DNA of 36,032 bases, taken from assembly GCA_028702045.1 (NCBI GenBank), contig JAQVPP010000002.1, positions 1 to 36,032 on the forward strand, given 5' to 3'. A program made the translations under genes and the position numbers. The stretch is from Minisyncoccota bacterium. GTDB lineage: Bacteria > Patescibacteriota > Minisyncoccia > UBA6257 > JAKLIH01. Below, in pieces: positions 17,933 through 27,745 of the stretch (position 1 is the first letter of the stretch; every line of letters starts with the position of its first letter). The notes beneath the pieces were generated by a model. The model worked only from the letters and a program-made list of their open reading frames with translations, ran no database searches and was not told the DNA's origin.

Positions 17933-20900
17933 ATGTCAGAATATAAAAAAAATACAAATAAAATAAAAGATATTGATAAAATCAAAATCAATATCGCTTC
18001 CCCTGAAGATATTCATTCTTGATCACATGGCGAAGTATTAAAGGCAGAGACAATTAATTACAGAACAGGGCAACCAGTCAAAGAAGGCCTTTTTTGTGAA
18101 GCAATATTTGGTCCTCAAAAGAATTTTCAATGCTCTTGTGGTAAGTATAAAGGACAAAAAAACACAGACAAAAAGATTTGTGAAAAATGTGGAGTAGCCC
18201 TTACAACTTCAGATGTAAGAAGAAAATGATTTGGTCACATAGATTTGTGTGTACCTGTTTGTCATATTTGATACTTAAAGGCTAGACCAAGACTATTGGA
18301 ATTAATTTTAAATTTACAAACATTACCTTTAGAGCAAGTTATCTACTATAATGCATATATCATAACTGAAGTTAGTGAAGATATTCGTAAAAAAATAGCT
18401 GAAAATCTTGAAAAAGAATACAAACTTGAGCTAAAACAAGCTACTAGTGAGACAAAATCAGATATCACTGCAAGATATAAGATGGTATTAAAGGAATTAG
18501 CAATTATCCAACCAAAGAAGATAATTACAGAAAAAGATTTTTATTATTTCTCAAGAAAATATCCTGAATTATTTGTTGCTGACACAGGCGCAGAGCCAGT
18601 TTTAGAATTTTTAAAACATGTTGATTTAAATAAAGAAATAGATTTAATTGAAAATCAATTAAATAAAGTTCCTAAAGCTAAATTACCTAAGTTATTAAAA
18701 AGATTAAAATATATTAAAGCATTTATTGCTTCAGATACAAAACCAGAAAATCTTTTCTTATCAGTTTTACCTGTTATTCCACCAGATTTACGCCCAATGG
18801 TTCAACTTGATGGAGAAAGACATGCATCCTCTGATTCAAATGACTTGTACAGAAGAGTTATTACCAGAAACAACAGATTAAAAAGAATGATAGAAGCAGG
18901 TACTCCTTCTGTTATCATTAAAAATGAAAAGAGAATGCTTCAGGAAGCAGTAGATTCATTACTTGATAACTCTATTAAAAAAGGTAAGCAAGTAATGCAA
19001 AGATCACAGCAAAGAGCAATCAAATCTTTATCTGATAACATAAAAGGTAAAACAGGTAGATTTAGACAAAACCTACTTGGAAAACGTGTAGACTTTTCTG
19101 GACGTTCTGTTATTGTTATTGGTCCTAATTTAAAAGCAGATCAATGTGGATTACCAAAAGAAATGGCTCTTGAGATATTTAAGCCATTTGTTATTCACGA
19201 ATTAATCAAAACAGAACAAGCCTATAGTTTACAAGCAGCTAATAAGATTATTGAAGAGCGTAACAGTGAGGTTTGGATAATTCTAGAAAAAATAGTTAAA
19301 GATAAGTGAGTATTACTTAACCGTGCTCCTACTTTACACAAATTAAGTATTCAGGCATTCCAACCAATACTAATTGAAGGTTCAGCTATCCAGCTTTATC
19401 CATTTTCTTGTGCAGGATTTAATGCTGACTTTGACGGAGATCAGATGTCAGTTCATCTTCCTATTTCCAAAGAAACTCAAGAAGAAACTAAAAAATTAAT
19501 GGCATCTCATTTAGGTTTATTAAAGCCAGCAGACGGTAAGGCTATCATGACTTCATCACAAGATATTACTTTAGGTTGTTTTTGATTAACACATGATAAG
19601 TATAAAAAAGAACCAGAAAAATATTTTGCCAATAAAAATGAAGTTCTACTAGCATTAGAAAATAAATATATAGATCTATGGACAAATATATTTGTTAAAA
19701 TTAATGATGTTTTAGAAAATACTACTCCTGGTAGAGTTATTTTCAATAATATTTTACCAGCTGATTTTCCATTTCAAAATAAAGCTTTTGAAAAAAAGAA
19801 TTGTAAAACTTTAATCAATATACTTATTGATAAGTATGGATTTGAAAAGAGTAGTGAACTTCTTGATGAATTAAAAAATGTTGGATTTAATTATGCAACC
19901 AAATCGGGCATATCATTATCCTTAAGTGATTTTATTGAACCAGAAGAGAAAAACATTTTAGTTAATGAAAATATTAAATTTAACGAAAAAGTTATTGAGC
20001 AATATGAGGAAGGTCTTTTGTCTAAAGAAGAAAAAGTTTCTAAAATTTCAGAAGAAACTATTGCCACAGTTCAAAAAATTGAACAATTACTTGAGTCAGA
20101 TGCTTTACCAAATAACTCATTAATGACATTAGTTAAGTCTGGTGCTAGAGGGTCATATGGACAATTAAATCAAATGGTAGGTGTAAAAGGTATCGTAGCT
20201 AAAACAACAGGTGAAAAAGTAGAGTTACCTATCTTTTCTAATTACAAAAATGGATTTAATGTTTCAGAATATTTTAATGCTATCCATGGTGCAAGAAAAG
20301 GTTTAGTTGATACAGCTCTTAAGACTGCAGAATCAGGTTATTTAACCAGAAAACTTGTTGATGTTAGCCAAGATGTCATAATCAAAATGAGAGATTGTAA
20401 AGATAAAGATGGTATAGAAATAAAGCGTCACTCAAATAGAGACTTAACTCAAGACTTCAATGACAAAATAGCCGGAAGATATTTAGCTAAGAATATTAAA
20501 ATCAATAACAAGACTCTATTTAAAAAGGATACACTAATTACCAAAGATATAGCTCAACAAATAAATGATAATAAAGAAATAGAATCAATTAGAGTATTTT
20601 CTCCATTATCATGTAAGTGTCCAGATGGTATTTGCCAAAAGTGTTACGGAGTAGATTTGTCTACATGACAACCAGTTAAATTAGGTCAAGCAGTAGGTAT
20701 ATTAGCTGCTCAATCTATTGGAGAAAATAGTACTCAGCTTACTTTATCCAACTTCCACTCAGGAGGAGTTGTTTCAGATGGAGATATCACTATGGGTCTC
20801 CCATATATTGAGGGTATTTTCCAATGTAGAACATATGACAAAAAAGAAGCAATCTTATCTGAGTTTGATGCTAAAGTAAAATCAATTAACAAGTTAAGTG

Positions 20901-21577
20901 ATTCTAGTCATTTAATAATTTTAGAAATTCTTAAAAAAGAAAAGAATCCAAAATATAGAAAATATATTAAAAAGCAAAGTCAATCTCCTTATTTAGAACC
21001 AGGTCAAACCTATGAGTATAAGATTCCTGCAGATAAAACTATTTTAGTTAAAGAAAAGGATATTATAGAAAAAGGAGATAAACTTACTACAGGTCCAGTT
21101 AATATTAAAGAATATTACAGATTAGCAGGACTTAGTAAAGCTCAACAATATATCAAGGATGAGATTCTTCAGATATTCTTACTTGCTACTATTGATATTC
21201 ACGAAAAACATTTTGAAATTATTATCAACAAGATGTTTAGTCAAGTTAAAATCACCAAGTGTGGAGATTCAACTTTTGTTTTAGGTGAAGTTGTATCTAT
21301 CAAGCGCTTTGTAGAAGAAAATAATAAATTAAGAAAGGAGAATAAAACTCCTGCTAAAGCTCAAAGACTACTTTCCAGTATTAAAAAGATAGCTCTTAAT
21401 GCAGATAGTTTCTTATCAGCTGCGTCATTTGAGGAAACATCTTTTGCTTTAATTAAAGCAGCATCAGAAGGTAAAGTAGACGATTTATCAGGTCTTAAAG
21501 CAAACATAATAGTTGGAAGACTAATTCCTGCTGGAACTGGTTTTAAACGCCAAAGATATAATGAAAAAAATAATTAA
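17933..21577 (+). CDS. rpoC: RNA polymerase beta' subunit
   Basis: 1214 residues with six TGA and two TGG Trp codons. The N-terminal zinc ribbon is CSCGKYKGQ ... CEKCGV. HIWYLKARP follows, with Trp as TGA where other RpoC have Trp. The catalytic Mg site NADFDGDQM is at about residue 497 and the second zinc site (CKCPDGICQKC) near residue 900. The trigger-loop start reads IGENSTQLTLSNFHSGG instead of the usual bacterial IGEPGTQLTMRTFH: the Arg that contacts the incoming NTP is Ser (residue 939) and Met is Leu, while His is kept. The start ATG at 17933 gives the expected N-terminus. Its 3' end overlaps iscS by 17 nt. Confidence 0.97.
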
Positions 21578-22766
21578 TATAAAGAAAGCCAAGAAATTTA
21601 TTTACCTAGATAATGGTGCGTCAACCCCTATTGATCCACAAATTTTAAGGTTACTCAGTAGAACACTTAATAAGTTTTATGCTAACACCAAGTCCATACA
21701 TCAAAAAGGACAAGAAGCTAAAGATTTATTAGAAAAATCAAGAGAAGGTTTTGCCGAAAAACTTAAAACTTCTCCTGGAGAAATTATTTTCACCTCATCA
21801 TCAACAGAAAGCAATAACTTAGCATTAAAAGGTGTAATTAACTTTACTTCAGAAAAAAAACATTTAATTATTTCCAATATTGAACATTCTTCAACAACTA
21901 AAGCAGCCAAATATCTAAAAGACTTAGATCACGAAGTATCAATAGCTGTTGCAGATAAAAATGGATTAATTGATTTAGATCATTTTAAATCATTAATTAA
22001 AGAAAATACTCTTTTAGTCTCATTTAATTATGTTAATCACGAATTAGGTACTATACAACCAATTAGTGATATAGTTAAAATAATTAATCAAGAAAGAAAA
22101 AAGAGAGTTAAAGAAGGAAACAAAACTCCTATCTATCTTCATATTGATGCCACTCAGGCCTTTGGTCACATGCCAATTAACATAAAAGATATGGGAATTG
22201 ACTTGCTTACTGCATCATCTCACAAAATATATGGCCCAAAAGGAGCAGGGCTACTCTATGTCAAAAAAGGAGTAAAGATAAAACCACTCTTTCACGGAGG
22301 AGAACATGAGTTTGGTATTCGTGCAGGTAGCGTAAATTTACCAGCTATTTATGCTTTTTACAAAGCTTATGAGTTAGCTTTGCAAAGAATGAAAAAAGAT
22401 GATCAAAAGTATAAAAAAATGAAAAAGCTCATAATAAAAGAAATTACAAAAAAAATACCAGAATCTTTTATTAATGGAGATCCAAAACTTCAATTAAATA
22501 ATGTTGTTAATGTCAGATTTAATAATGTAGAAGGAGAGACACTAGCCTTTACTCTAGACTACAATAATATAGGAGTATCTACAGGATCTGCTTGCGCAAT
22601 AAATTCAATTTCAGACTCAACCTTATTTTCTATAGGACTTCGTCCAAATGAAATCCAATCATCAATAAGAATTAGCTTGGGAAGATTTACTTCTCAACAA
22701 GATATAGACATATTTTTAAAGATTCTTATTAAGTGTGTAACTAATTTAAGAAAAATATCTAAATAA
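21561..22766 (+). CDS. iscS: Cysteine desulfurase (IscS/NifS family)
   Basis: 401-residue PLP enzyme that takes sulfur from cysteine and passes it to the Fe-S scaffold encoded next. The N-terminus IYLDNGASTPI is typical. The PLP-binding Lys is K222 in ASSHKIYGPKGAG, the PLP-stacking His lies in IEHSS (near residue 109), and the catalytic Cys is C345 in GVSTGSACA. The short form of the active-site loop fits the IscS/NifS group rather than SufS. It contains no Trp. It overlaps the end of rpoC by 17 nt, so its translation is tied to that of RNA polymerase. It may also supply sulfur for tRNA thiolation. Confidence 0.94.
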   Translation: MKKIINIKKAKKFIYLDNGASTPIDPQILRLLSRTLNKFYANTKSIHQKGQEAKDLLEKSREGFAEKLKTSPGEIIFTSSSTESNNLALKGVINFTSEKKHLIISNIEHSSTTKAAKYLKDLDHEVSIAVADKNGLIDLDHFKSLIKENTLLVSFNYVNHELGTIQPISDIVKIINQERKKRVKEGNKTPIYLHIDATQAFGHMPINIKDMGIDLLTASSHKIYGPKGAGLLYVKKGVKIKPLFHGGEHEFGIRAGSVNLPAIYAFYKAYELALQRMKKDDQKYKKMKKLIIKEITKKIPESFINGDPKLQLNNVVNVRFNNVEGETLAFTLDYNNIGVSTGSACAINSISDSTLFSIGLRPNEIQSSIRISLGRFTSQQDIDIFLKILIKCVTNLRKISK

Positions 22767-22770
22767 TTTT

Positions 22771-23268
22771 ATGCAATATAGTAACAAAGTTTTAAAATTT
22801 TTTAAAAGACCTAAACACTCTGGACAAATGAAAAATCCAGACACAATAGGTACAGCAGGTAGCTTACACTGTGGTGACACTATGGCTATCTATCTTAAAA
22901 TTGCAAAAAATAAAAAGAATCAGGAATTTATTAAGGATGTCAAATACAAGACTTTTGGATGTGTAGCGGCCATAGCATCTTCAGAAGCTTTAGCTAGAAT
23001 AATTAAAAAGAAAACTTTAAAAGAATGCCTTGAGTTAAAAAATAATGATCTTGTTTATGAACTACATGGTCTTCCAGATATTAAGATTCATTGCTCATTA
23101 ATTGGTATAGATGCTTTAACTGATGCAATATATCTTTATTATTCTAAAAATCACCCAGAACTAATTACCAAAGAACTTCAGGATAAAGAGGATGAGATTA
23201 ACAGGAAAAAACAAATCTTAGAGACAAGATATAAAGAATGATATGATAAAGAAATGAATGATTTTTAA
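22771..23268 (+). CDS. iscU: Fe-S cluster assembly scaffold IscU/NifU-like
   Basis: 165 residues, longer than IscU (about 128) because of a charged C-terminal tail. The end is reached through one TGA (Trp) codon. Cluster ligands are all present: C34 and D36 in SLHCGDTM, C64 in TFGCVAAIAS, and H107-C108 in KIHCSLI. It receives sulfur from the desulfurase encoded 4 nt upstream and builds Fe-S clusters for transfer to client proteins. No HscA/HscB or SufBCD gene is in the window. The tail after about residue 135 is not part of the usual fold and is of unknown role. Confidence 0.92.
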
Positions 23269-23271
23269 TAG

Positions 23272-23300
23272 AAAAGGAGGTTTTTCAACCTCCTTTTTTT
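23272..23300. terminator. Strong bidirectional terminator between iscU and the minus-strand pair
   Basis: AAAAGGAGGTT pairs perfectly with AACCTCCTTTT around a 4-nt loop and is followed by a T-run. A-rich sequence on the other side lets it end both the rpoBC-iscSU operon and the convergent minus-strand genes. Confidence 0.9.
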
Positions 23301-23310
23301 GTTCATTTTT

Positions 23311-23733
23311 TTACTCCTTTTGTATTTGGTCTAATTGACCAAATAAGAAATAATCAAAATTATTTCTTGTTAAATTCTTTATCTTAAAGATAAAGGTAAC
23401 ATTTTTTGCCCACCCATCTTTAAAATTAATTCTTACAGAAAATAAATTTATTTTTACTTCTACTAACACCACAGGTATGTGATATGCAAGACAAACCTGT
23501 AGAGTTTTTCCTTCTTGTTTTACAATATATGGACTTTTTAAGCGCTCAAAGGCGTAAAAAAAATCCCTTTCTACAATAGATTTGTTTTTTGAAATCTTGG
23601 TCTCGTAAATATCTATTAAAATAAATAATACCCACGAGAGCATGGCCAAAATTAAAAAAATATAGCTATTAAAAATAACGCTTTCTATTGAAAATATTAC
23701 TATTAATATCGAAAACATTTCTGATATTTTCAT
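23311..23733 (-). CDS. Small membrane protein of unknown function
   Basis: 140 residues. Two hydrophobic segments near the N-terminus (about residues 6-40) are followed by a soluble domain of about 95 residues with alternating hydrophobic residues. I recognise no family. Both Trp codons are TGG. Its ATG overlaps the stop of the gene upstream (TAATG) and an AAAGGGG sequence just before it can act as Shine-Dalgarno. It is the second gene of a two-gene minus-strand operon that points against iscU. The layout resembles its partner (two membrane segments, then a C-terminal domain), so the two may form a heteromer; that is inference. Confidence 0.75.
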   Translation of the reverse strand: MKISEMFSILIVIFSIESVIFNSYIFLILAMLSWVLFILIDIYETKISKNKSIVERDFFYAFERLKSPYIVKQEGKTLQVCLAYHIPVVLVEVKINLFSVRINFKDGWAKNVTFIFKIKNLTRNNFDYFLFGQLDQIQKE

Positions 23734-24146
23734 TACAAACCCCTTTCTTCATTTAGAATCTTTTCTAGATTCTCTAAATTTGTTAGCAAAATTTCTTTGC
23801 TGTTTTTGAAATTTTTATCTTTGCTAACATAAATTTTATTAGACCCTATTTTTATATACGAAATTATTTTCCAATTAAAATCTTTATCATCATAATTTTT
23901 AACGACAAATAAATTGTTTTTTTCATGTTCAATAATTATACCTTTATAAGGATAATATATTTGTTTGGATACTTGTTCCATAATTTTTTTATATTTTCTT
24001 GAATAAACAACTAAACAAGAAATTAAAAAAATGGATAAAACTAGAAGCAAAAATTTAAACCACAATGGAAATCCCGCCACGAACCCCACAACTAATGCTG
24101 CAAGATTCAAAGAAATTAGAGTAGTAAATGTATCTATATTGTTCAT
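23733..24146 (-). CDS. Small membrane protein of unknown function
   Basis: 137 residues. Two N-terminal transmembrane segments (about residues 9-48) are followed by a charged C-terminal domain that could be a small beta-rich fold (YKGIIIEHEKNNLFVVKNYD). No family is recognised. Both Trp codons are TGG. It has a strong Shine-Dalgarno, AGGAGGA, unlike the core genes. It is first in a two-gene minus-strand operon with its own promoter, set between the terminator of iscU and the divergent lysS promoter. Confidence 0.75.
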   Translation of the reverse strand: MNNIDTFTTLISLNLAALVVGFVAGFPLWFKFLLLVLSIFLISCLVVYSRKYKKIMEQVSKQIYYPYKGIIIEHEKNNLFVVKNYDDKDFNWKIISYIKIGSNKIYVSKDKNFKNSKEILLTNLENLEKILNEERGL

Positions 24147-24150
24147 ATAA

Positions 24151-24157
24151 TCCTCCT
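24151..24157 (-). promoter_or_regulatory. Shine-Dalgarno sequence for the minus-strand pair
   Basis: Read on the minus strand: AGGAGGA, 4 nt before the ATG that ends at 24146. It is a near-perfect anti-16S match. Confidence 0.8.
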
Positions 24158-24179
24158 AAGATGTTGATGTTCTATTACA

Positions 24180-24208
24180 ACCATACCACATTTTATTATT
24201 TTGAACAA
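24180..24208 (-). promoter_or_regulatory. Putative promoter for the minus-strand pair
   Basis: On the minus strand TTGTTC, 17-nt spacer, TATGGT. A moderate match, correctly placed about 30 nt before the first ATG. Confidence 0.45.
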
Positions 24209-24237
24209 GGTCTTTAGTATTTTTTACTTATTTCTTT

Positions 24238-24266
24238 TTGACTTTTATATTTTTTTAATATATAAT
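24238..24266 (+). promoter_or_regulatory. Promoter for lysS
   Basis: TTGACT (24238-24243), 17-nt spacer, TATAAT (24261-24266). The -10 box ends 23 nt before ATG 24290; the leader is A-rich with no Shine-Dalgarno. Confidence 0.75.
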
Positions 24267-24289
24267 AAAAATAAAATAAAAAAATAAAA

Positions 24290-25723
24290 ATGAGCCGTTT
24301 TGATGAAATAAGAAGTGAAAGATTGAGAAAAATAAAAGAACTTAGAGAGTTAAATATTAACCCATATCCAGAAAAATCAAATAGAACTCACAAGATTATT
24401 GATATAAAATCAAATTTTTCAAATTTTTTAAACTCACAAGAATCTATTAATATTTCAGGAAGAATCATGTCTTTAAGAAAGATGGGGTCTTTGAATTTTT
24501 TAAATTTAAAAGATGAGTCTGATAATATACAAGTAGTTATCCAAAAAGATAGTTTATCAGAAGATAAGTTTAATATTTTTAAAAAATATTTTGATATTGG
24601 TGATTTTGTTCAAATATCAGGAACTGCTTTTAAAACAAAAACAGATGAGCCAAGTATCTTCTTAACTGATTTTTTAATTTTATCTAAAAGTTTAAGTCCA
24701 TTACCATCAGAATTTTATGGATTAAGTGATGAGGAAGAGAAAATTCGTAAAAGATATCTTGATTTAATCATGAATAGTGAAGTCAAAAAAAACTTTGACA
24801 TGCGCTTTAAGATTATTAAATTAACCAGAGATTTCTTAGCAGAAAATGGCTTTATAGAGGTAGAAACTCCTATTATCCAGCCTCAATACGGTGGTGCATT
24901 AGCTAAGCCCTTTAAAACTCATTTAAATGCCTTAGATATGGATGCATATTTAAGAATAGCCCCAGAACTTTACCTAAAAAGGCTATTAGTAGGAGGTTAT
25001 GAGAAAATTTTTGAAATAGGGAAGTGTTTTAGAAACGAGGGAATAGATAGAGAACATAATCCAGAATTTACAATGCTTGAGCTATATCAAGCCTATGCAT
25101 CTAAGGAAGACTTGATGAAACTTCTTGAGGATTTAGTTAAGTATCTTTGTGATAAACTTAATATTAATTTAAATTTCAAATATCCTTTTCCTAAGATAAC
25201 ATTTAATCAATTTATTTTTGACAAATCACAACTTGATTTTGATAAAGATGATATCTCTAAGTTTGTTGATTTTCTAAAATCAAAAAATGTAGAAGTAGAA
25301 GATAATGTATCCAAAGGAAAACTAGCTGATGAAATAATTAAGTTATACAGAAATGAACTTAAGGATCCAGTATTTTTAATTAATCATCCTCTAGAGATTT
25401 CTCCTTTAGCTAAAGAATATTGTGAAGATAACACTAAGGCCTCCAGGTTCCACTTATTAATTAATGGTATGGAGATATCTAATGGTTTTTCTGAATTAAA
25501 TGATCCTGTTGAGCAAAGAAAAAGACTAGAGCAACAACAAAAAGAACTATCACAAGGTGATTCTGAAGCTCATCCTCTTGATGAAAGTTTTATCGAAGCC
25601 ATAGAGTATGGTATGCCACAAGCAGCTGGTCTAGGTATTGGCATTGCTCGTATCATATCAGTATTTACGCAAACTTCCTCAATTAAAGATGTCTTACCTT
25701 TTCCGTTTATTAAAAATAATTAA
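24290..25723 (+). CDS. lysS: Lysyl-tRNA synthetase, class II
   Basis: 477 residues. It charges tRNA-Lys. The N-terminal OB-fold anticodon-binding domain (about residues 50-140) contains INISGRIMSLRKMG. The class II core follows with motif 2 at FEIGKCFRNEGIDREHNPEFTML spread over about residues 240-265, and motif 3 at GLGIGIARIISVFTQ then SSIKDVLPFPF at the C-terminus. The usual acidic residue before the motif 3 Arg (GIDR) is Ala here, but the Arg is kept. It contains no Trp. It heads a tight operon: serS begins 5 nt after its stop. Confidence 0.95.
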   Translation: MSRFDEIRSERLRKIKELRELNINPYPEKSNRTHKIIDIKSNFSNFLNSQESINISGRIMSLRKMGSLNFLNLKDESDNIQVVIQKDSLSEDKFNIFKKYFDIGDFVQISGTAFKTKTDEPSIFLTDFLILSKSLSPLPSEFYGLSDEEEKIRKRYLDLIMNSEVKKNFDMRFKIIKLTRDFLAENGFIEVETPIIQPQYGGALAKPFKTHLNALDMDAYLRIAPELYLKRLLVGGYEKIFEIGKCFRNEGIDREHNPEFTMLELYQAYASKEDLMKLLEDLVKYLCDKLNINLNFKYPFPKITFNQFIFDKSQLDFDKDDISKFVDFLKSKNVEVEDNVSKGKLADEIIKLYRNELKDPVFLINHPLEISPLAKEYCEDNTKASRFHLLINGMEISNGFSELNDPVEQRKRLEQQQKELSQGDSEAHPLDESFIEAIEYGMPQAAGLGIGIARIISVFTQTSSIKDVLPFPFIKNN

Positions 25724-25728
25724 CTATT

Positions 25729-26976
25729 ATGCTTGATATTAAATATATAAAAGAAAATACAGACTTGGTTAAAGAAAATCTCAAAAAAAGAAATTTCGAT
25801 ATTTCTTTAATTGATAAAGTATTATCAATATATGAGGAAAAAAATAATATTTTACAAGAATTTGAATCTTTAAAGCACAATAAATCAGAAACAGAAAAAG
25901 AATTTTTAAAAACAAAAGATGATTCTCTAAAAGAAAAACTTTCTTCTTTTAAAGACAAGGAAAAAACTCTTGAAGAAAATTTAAAAACAATTTCAGATAA
26001 ATACACAGATCTTTTAAAAACTATTCCTAACCTTGTATCACAAGATACAAAGCCAACTAAAGATGAGGAGATTTTAAAACAAATGGATCCAGTTCAGTTT
26101 GATTTCACTCCACTTACTCATGATGTTTTGGGTAAAAATCTAGATTTAATTGACACAGACACTGCAGGTAACACATCAGGTACTCGTTTTAGTTTTTTAA
26201 AAAATGATCTAGTCTTACTTGAGTTTGCTTTGATTCAGTTTGTATATGACAAAATTATACAAAAAGATTTAAGCTTTATACCAATCCTTCCTCCATTTTT
26301 TATAAAAAAAGAATTTTTAGAGAAAACTGGATATGTAAATAATCAAGATGAATTAGAAGATGTGTACAATGTAAGTGATGATCTTTATCTAATCGCCACT
26401 TCAGAACATATCATAGAAGCATATTTAGCTAACACAACTTTTAAAAAAGAAGAATTACCTAAGAGGTTTTTATCTTTCTCTACTTGCTTTAGAAAAGAAG
26501 CTGGTTCCTATGGTAAAGACACAAAGGGAATATTAAGATCTCATCAGTTTGATAAGATAGAGATGATTTGTATAACTACCAAGGAAAACGCAAAAAAAGA
26601 ACATGATTTAATGAGAACAATTGAAGAACAAATTGTTTCAGACCTAGATCTTGAGTATAGAACACTAAGACATGGAGCTCAAGACTTAGCAGACCCTCAA
26701 TATGAAAGTTATGACATAGAGACATATATGTATGGCCAACAGGAGTACAGAGAAACCCACTCATGCTCTAATTGTACTGATTATCAATCAAGACGCCTTA
26801 ATATTAAGTATACAGACAAGGATAAAAAAGAATATCCATATATCTTAAACGGCACTGCTATAGCTTTAGGTAGAATCATCATAGCTATTATGGAAAAACA
26901 TCAGACAAAAGATGGTAATATAGAAATACCAAAAGTTCTACAAAAATATTTAAATAAAAAATTAATCACAAAATAA
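25729..26976 (+). CDS. serS: Seryl-tRNA synthetase
   Basis: 415 residues. The N-terminal long antiparallel coiled coil that contacts the long arm of tRNA-Ser (about residues 25-100) is rich in Lys and Glu. The class II core follows: TSEH motif (IATSEHIIEAYL), motif 2 (FRKEAGSYGKDTKGILRSHQ), and motif 3 (LNGTAIALGRIIIAIMEKHQ). SCSNCTDYQSRR is the typical SerRS stretch before motif 3. Length and order are normal. It contains no Trp. The next gene begins one base after the TAA. Confidence 0.96.
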   Translation: MLDIKYIKENTDLVKENLKKRNFDISLIDKVLSIYEEKNNILQEFESLKHNKSETEKEFLKTKDDSLKEKLSSFKDKEKTLEENLKTISDKYTDLLKTIPNLVSQDTKPTKDEEILKQMDPVQFDFTPLTHDVLGKNLDLIDTDTAGNTSGTRFSFLKNDLVLLEFALIQFVYDKIIQKDLSFIPILPPFFIKKEFLEKTGYVNNQDELEDVYNVSDDLYLIATSEHIIEAYLANTTFKKEELPKRFLSFSTCFRKEAGSYGKDTKGILRSHQFDKIEMICITTKENAKKEHDLMRTIEEQIVSDLDLEYRTLRHGAQDLADPQYESYDIETYMYGQQEYRETHSCSNCTDYQSRRLNIKYTDKDKKEYPYILNGTAIALGRIIIAIMEKHQTKDGNIEIPKVLQKYLNKKLITK

Positions 26977-26977
26977 A

Positions 26978-27739
26978 GTGAGAAATCGTTCTCAAAGAAT
27001 AAAGCAAAGTAAATTTCTAAACAAGACATTAATTATTTTTTCAATAATTTTTATTCTTCTTTTAATATATATTTTATTTTTTTCTCCTGTTTTTCATATT
27101 AAACAAGTTTTTGTACATAACTTAGGTAATACTCCTTCTGAAAAATTCAAAAATGAGATTACTCTTTTTTTAAGAAATTATCACAACTCTTTTGTTGAAG
27201 AGATATTATATGATAATCTTAACTTCCCAAACATCTTGTTTTTCAATACAAAATATTTAGAAAAAGATCTTTTATCTCATTTTCCCAATATTTCTAAAAT
27301 CAAAATCACTAAAAATATATTTTTTAAAGATTTAAATATTGTTTTAAATGAAAGAGTTCCTGTATTATCTGTAAAAGATAACACAAACACTGCTTGTATT
27401 GATTCTTTTGGATATATTTTTTGTAACTGCCCTGAATCTGATTTACCCAATATTCACATAGACAAGATAAAGACAAATATCTTTTATTTTAAACAAAATG
27501 AAATTGAAATTTTCCAAGATTTGCTAAAAGAAAATCCTGAGTTAAATATTGCATATTCCAAAACAACACCAAAATCCTTTAAAATTTTAAACTTTGATGA
27601 TAAAATAGATATATTATTACCTTTAAATGAAAATGCTGTTTTGGCCTACAGAGCAGCAGTTCAGTATTATGTAGTTAAGCAATCAAACATGTCAATACTT
27701 GATGCAAGGTATTATCCAGAAAAACTTTACTATAAATAA
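26978..27739 (+). CDS. ftsQ: FtsQ/DivIB-like cell division protein
   Basis: 253 residues from a GTG start one base after the serS stop. A short basic N-terminus is followed by one transmembrane helix (about residues 17-38). An extracellular POTRA-like domain comes next (FHIKQVFVHNLG). The beta region ISKIKITKNIFFKDLNIVLNE continues into RVPVLSVKD and CIDSFGYIF, the pattern of FtsQ (an ERxPV stretch, then ID-x-x-G-x-x-F). FtsQ links early and late divisome proteins. Sequence similarity in this family is low, so the call rests on topology and this pattern. It sits between two aminoacyl-tRNA synthetase genes rather than beside ftsA/ftsZ. Confidence 0.7.
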   Translation: MRNRSQRIKQSKFLNKTLIIFSIIFILLLIYILFFSPVFHIKQVFVHNLGNTPSEKFKNEITLFLRNYHNSFVEEILYDNLNFPNILFFNTKYLEKDLLSHFPNISKIKITKNIFFKDLNIVLNERVPVLSVKDNTNTACIDSFGYIFCNCPESDLPNIHIDKIKTNIFYFKQNEIEIFQDLLKENPELNIAYSKTTPKSFKILNFDDKIDILLPLNENAVLAYRAAVQYYVVKQSNMSILDARYYPEKLYYK

Positions 27740-27745
27740 TCTATT

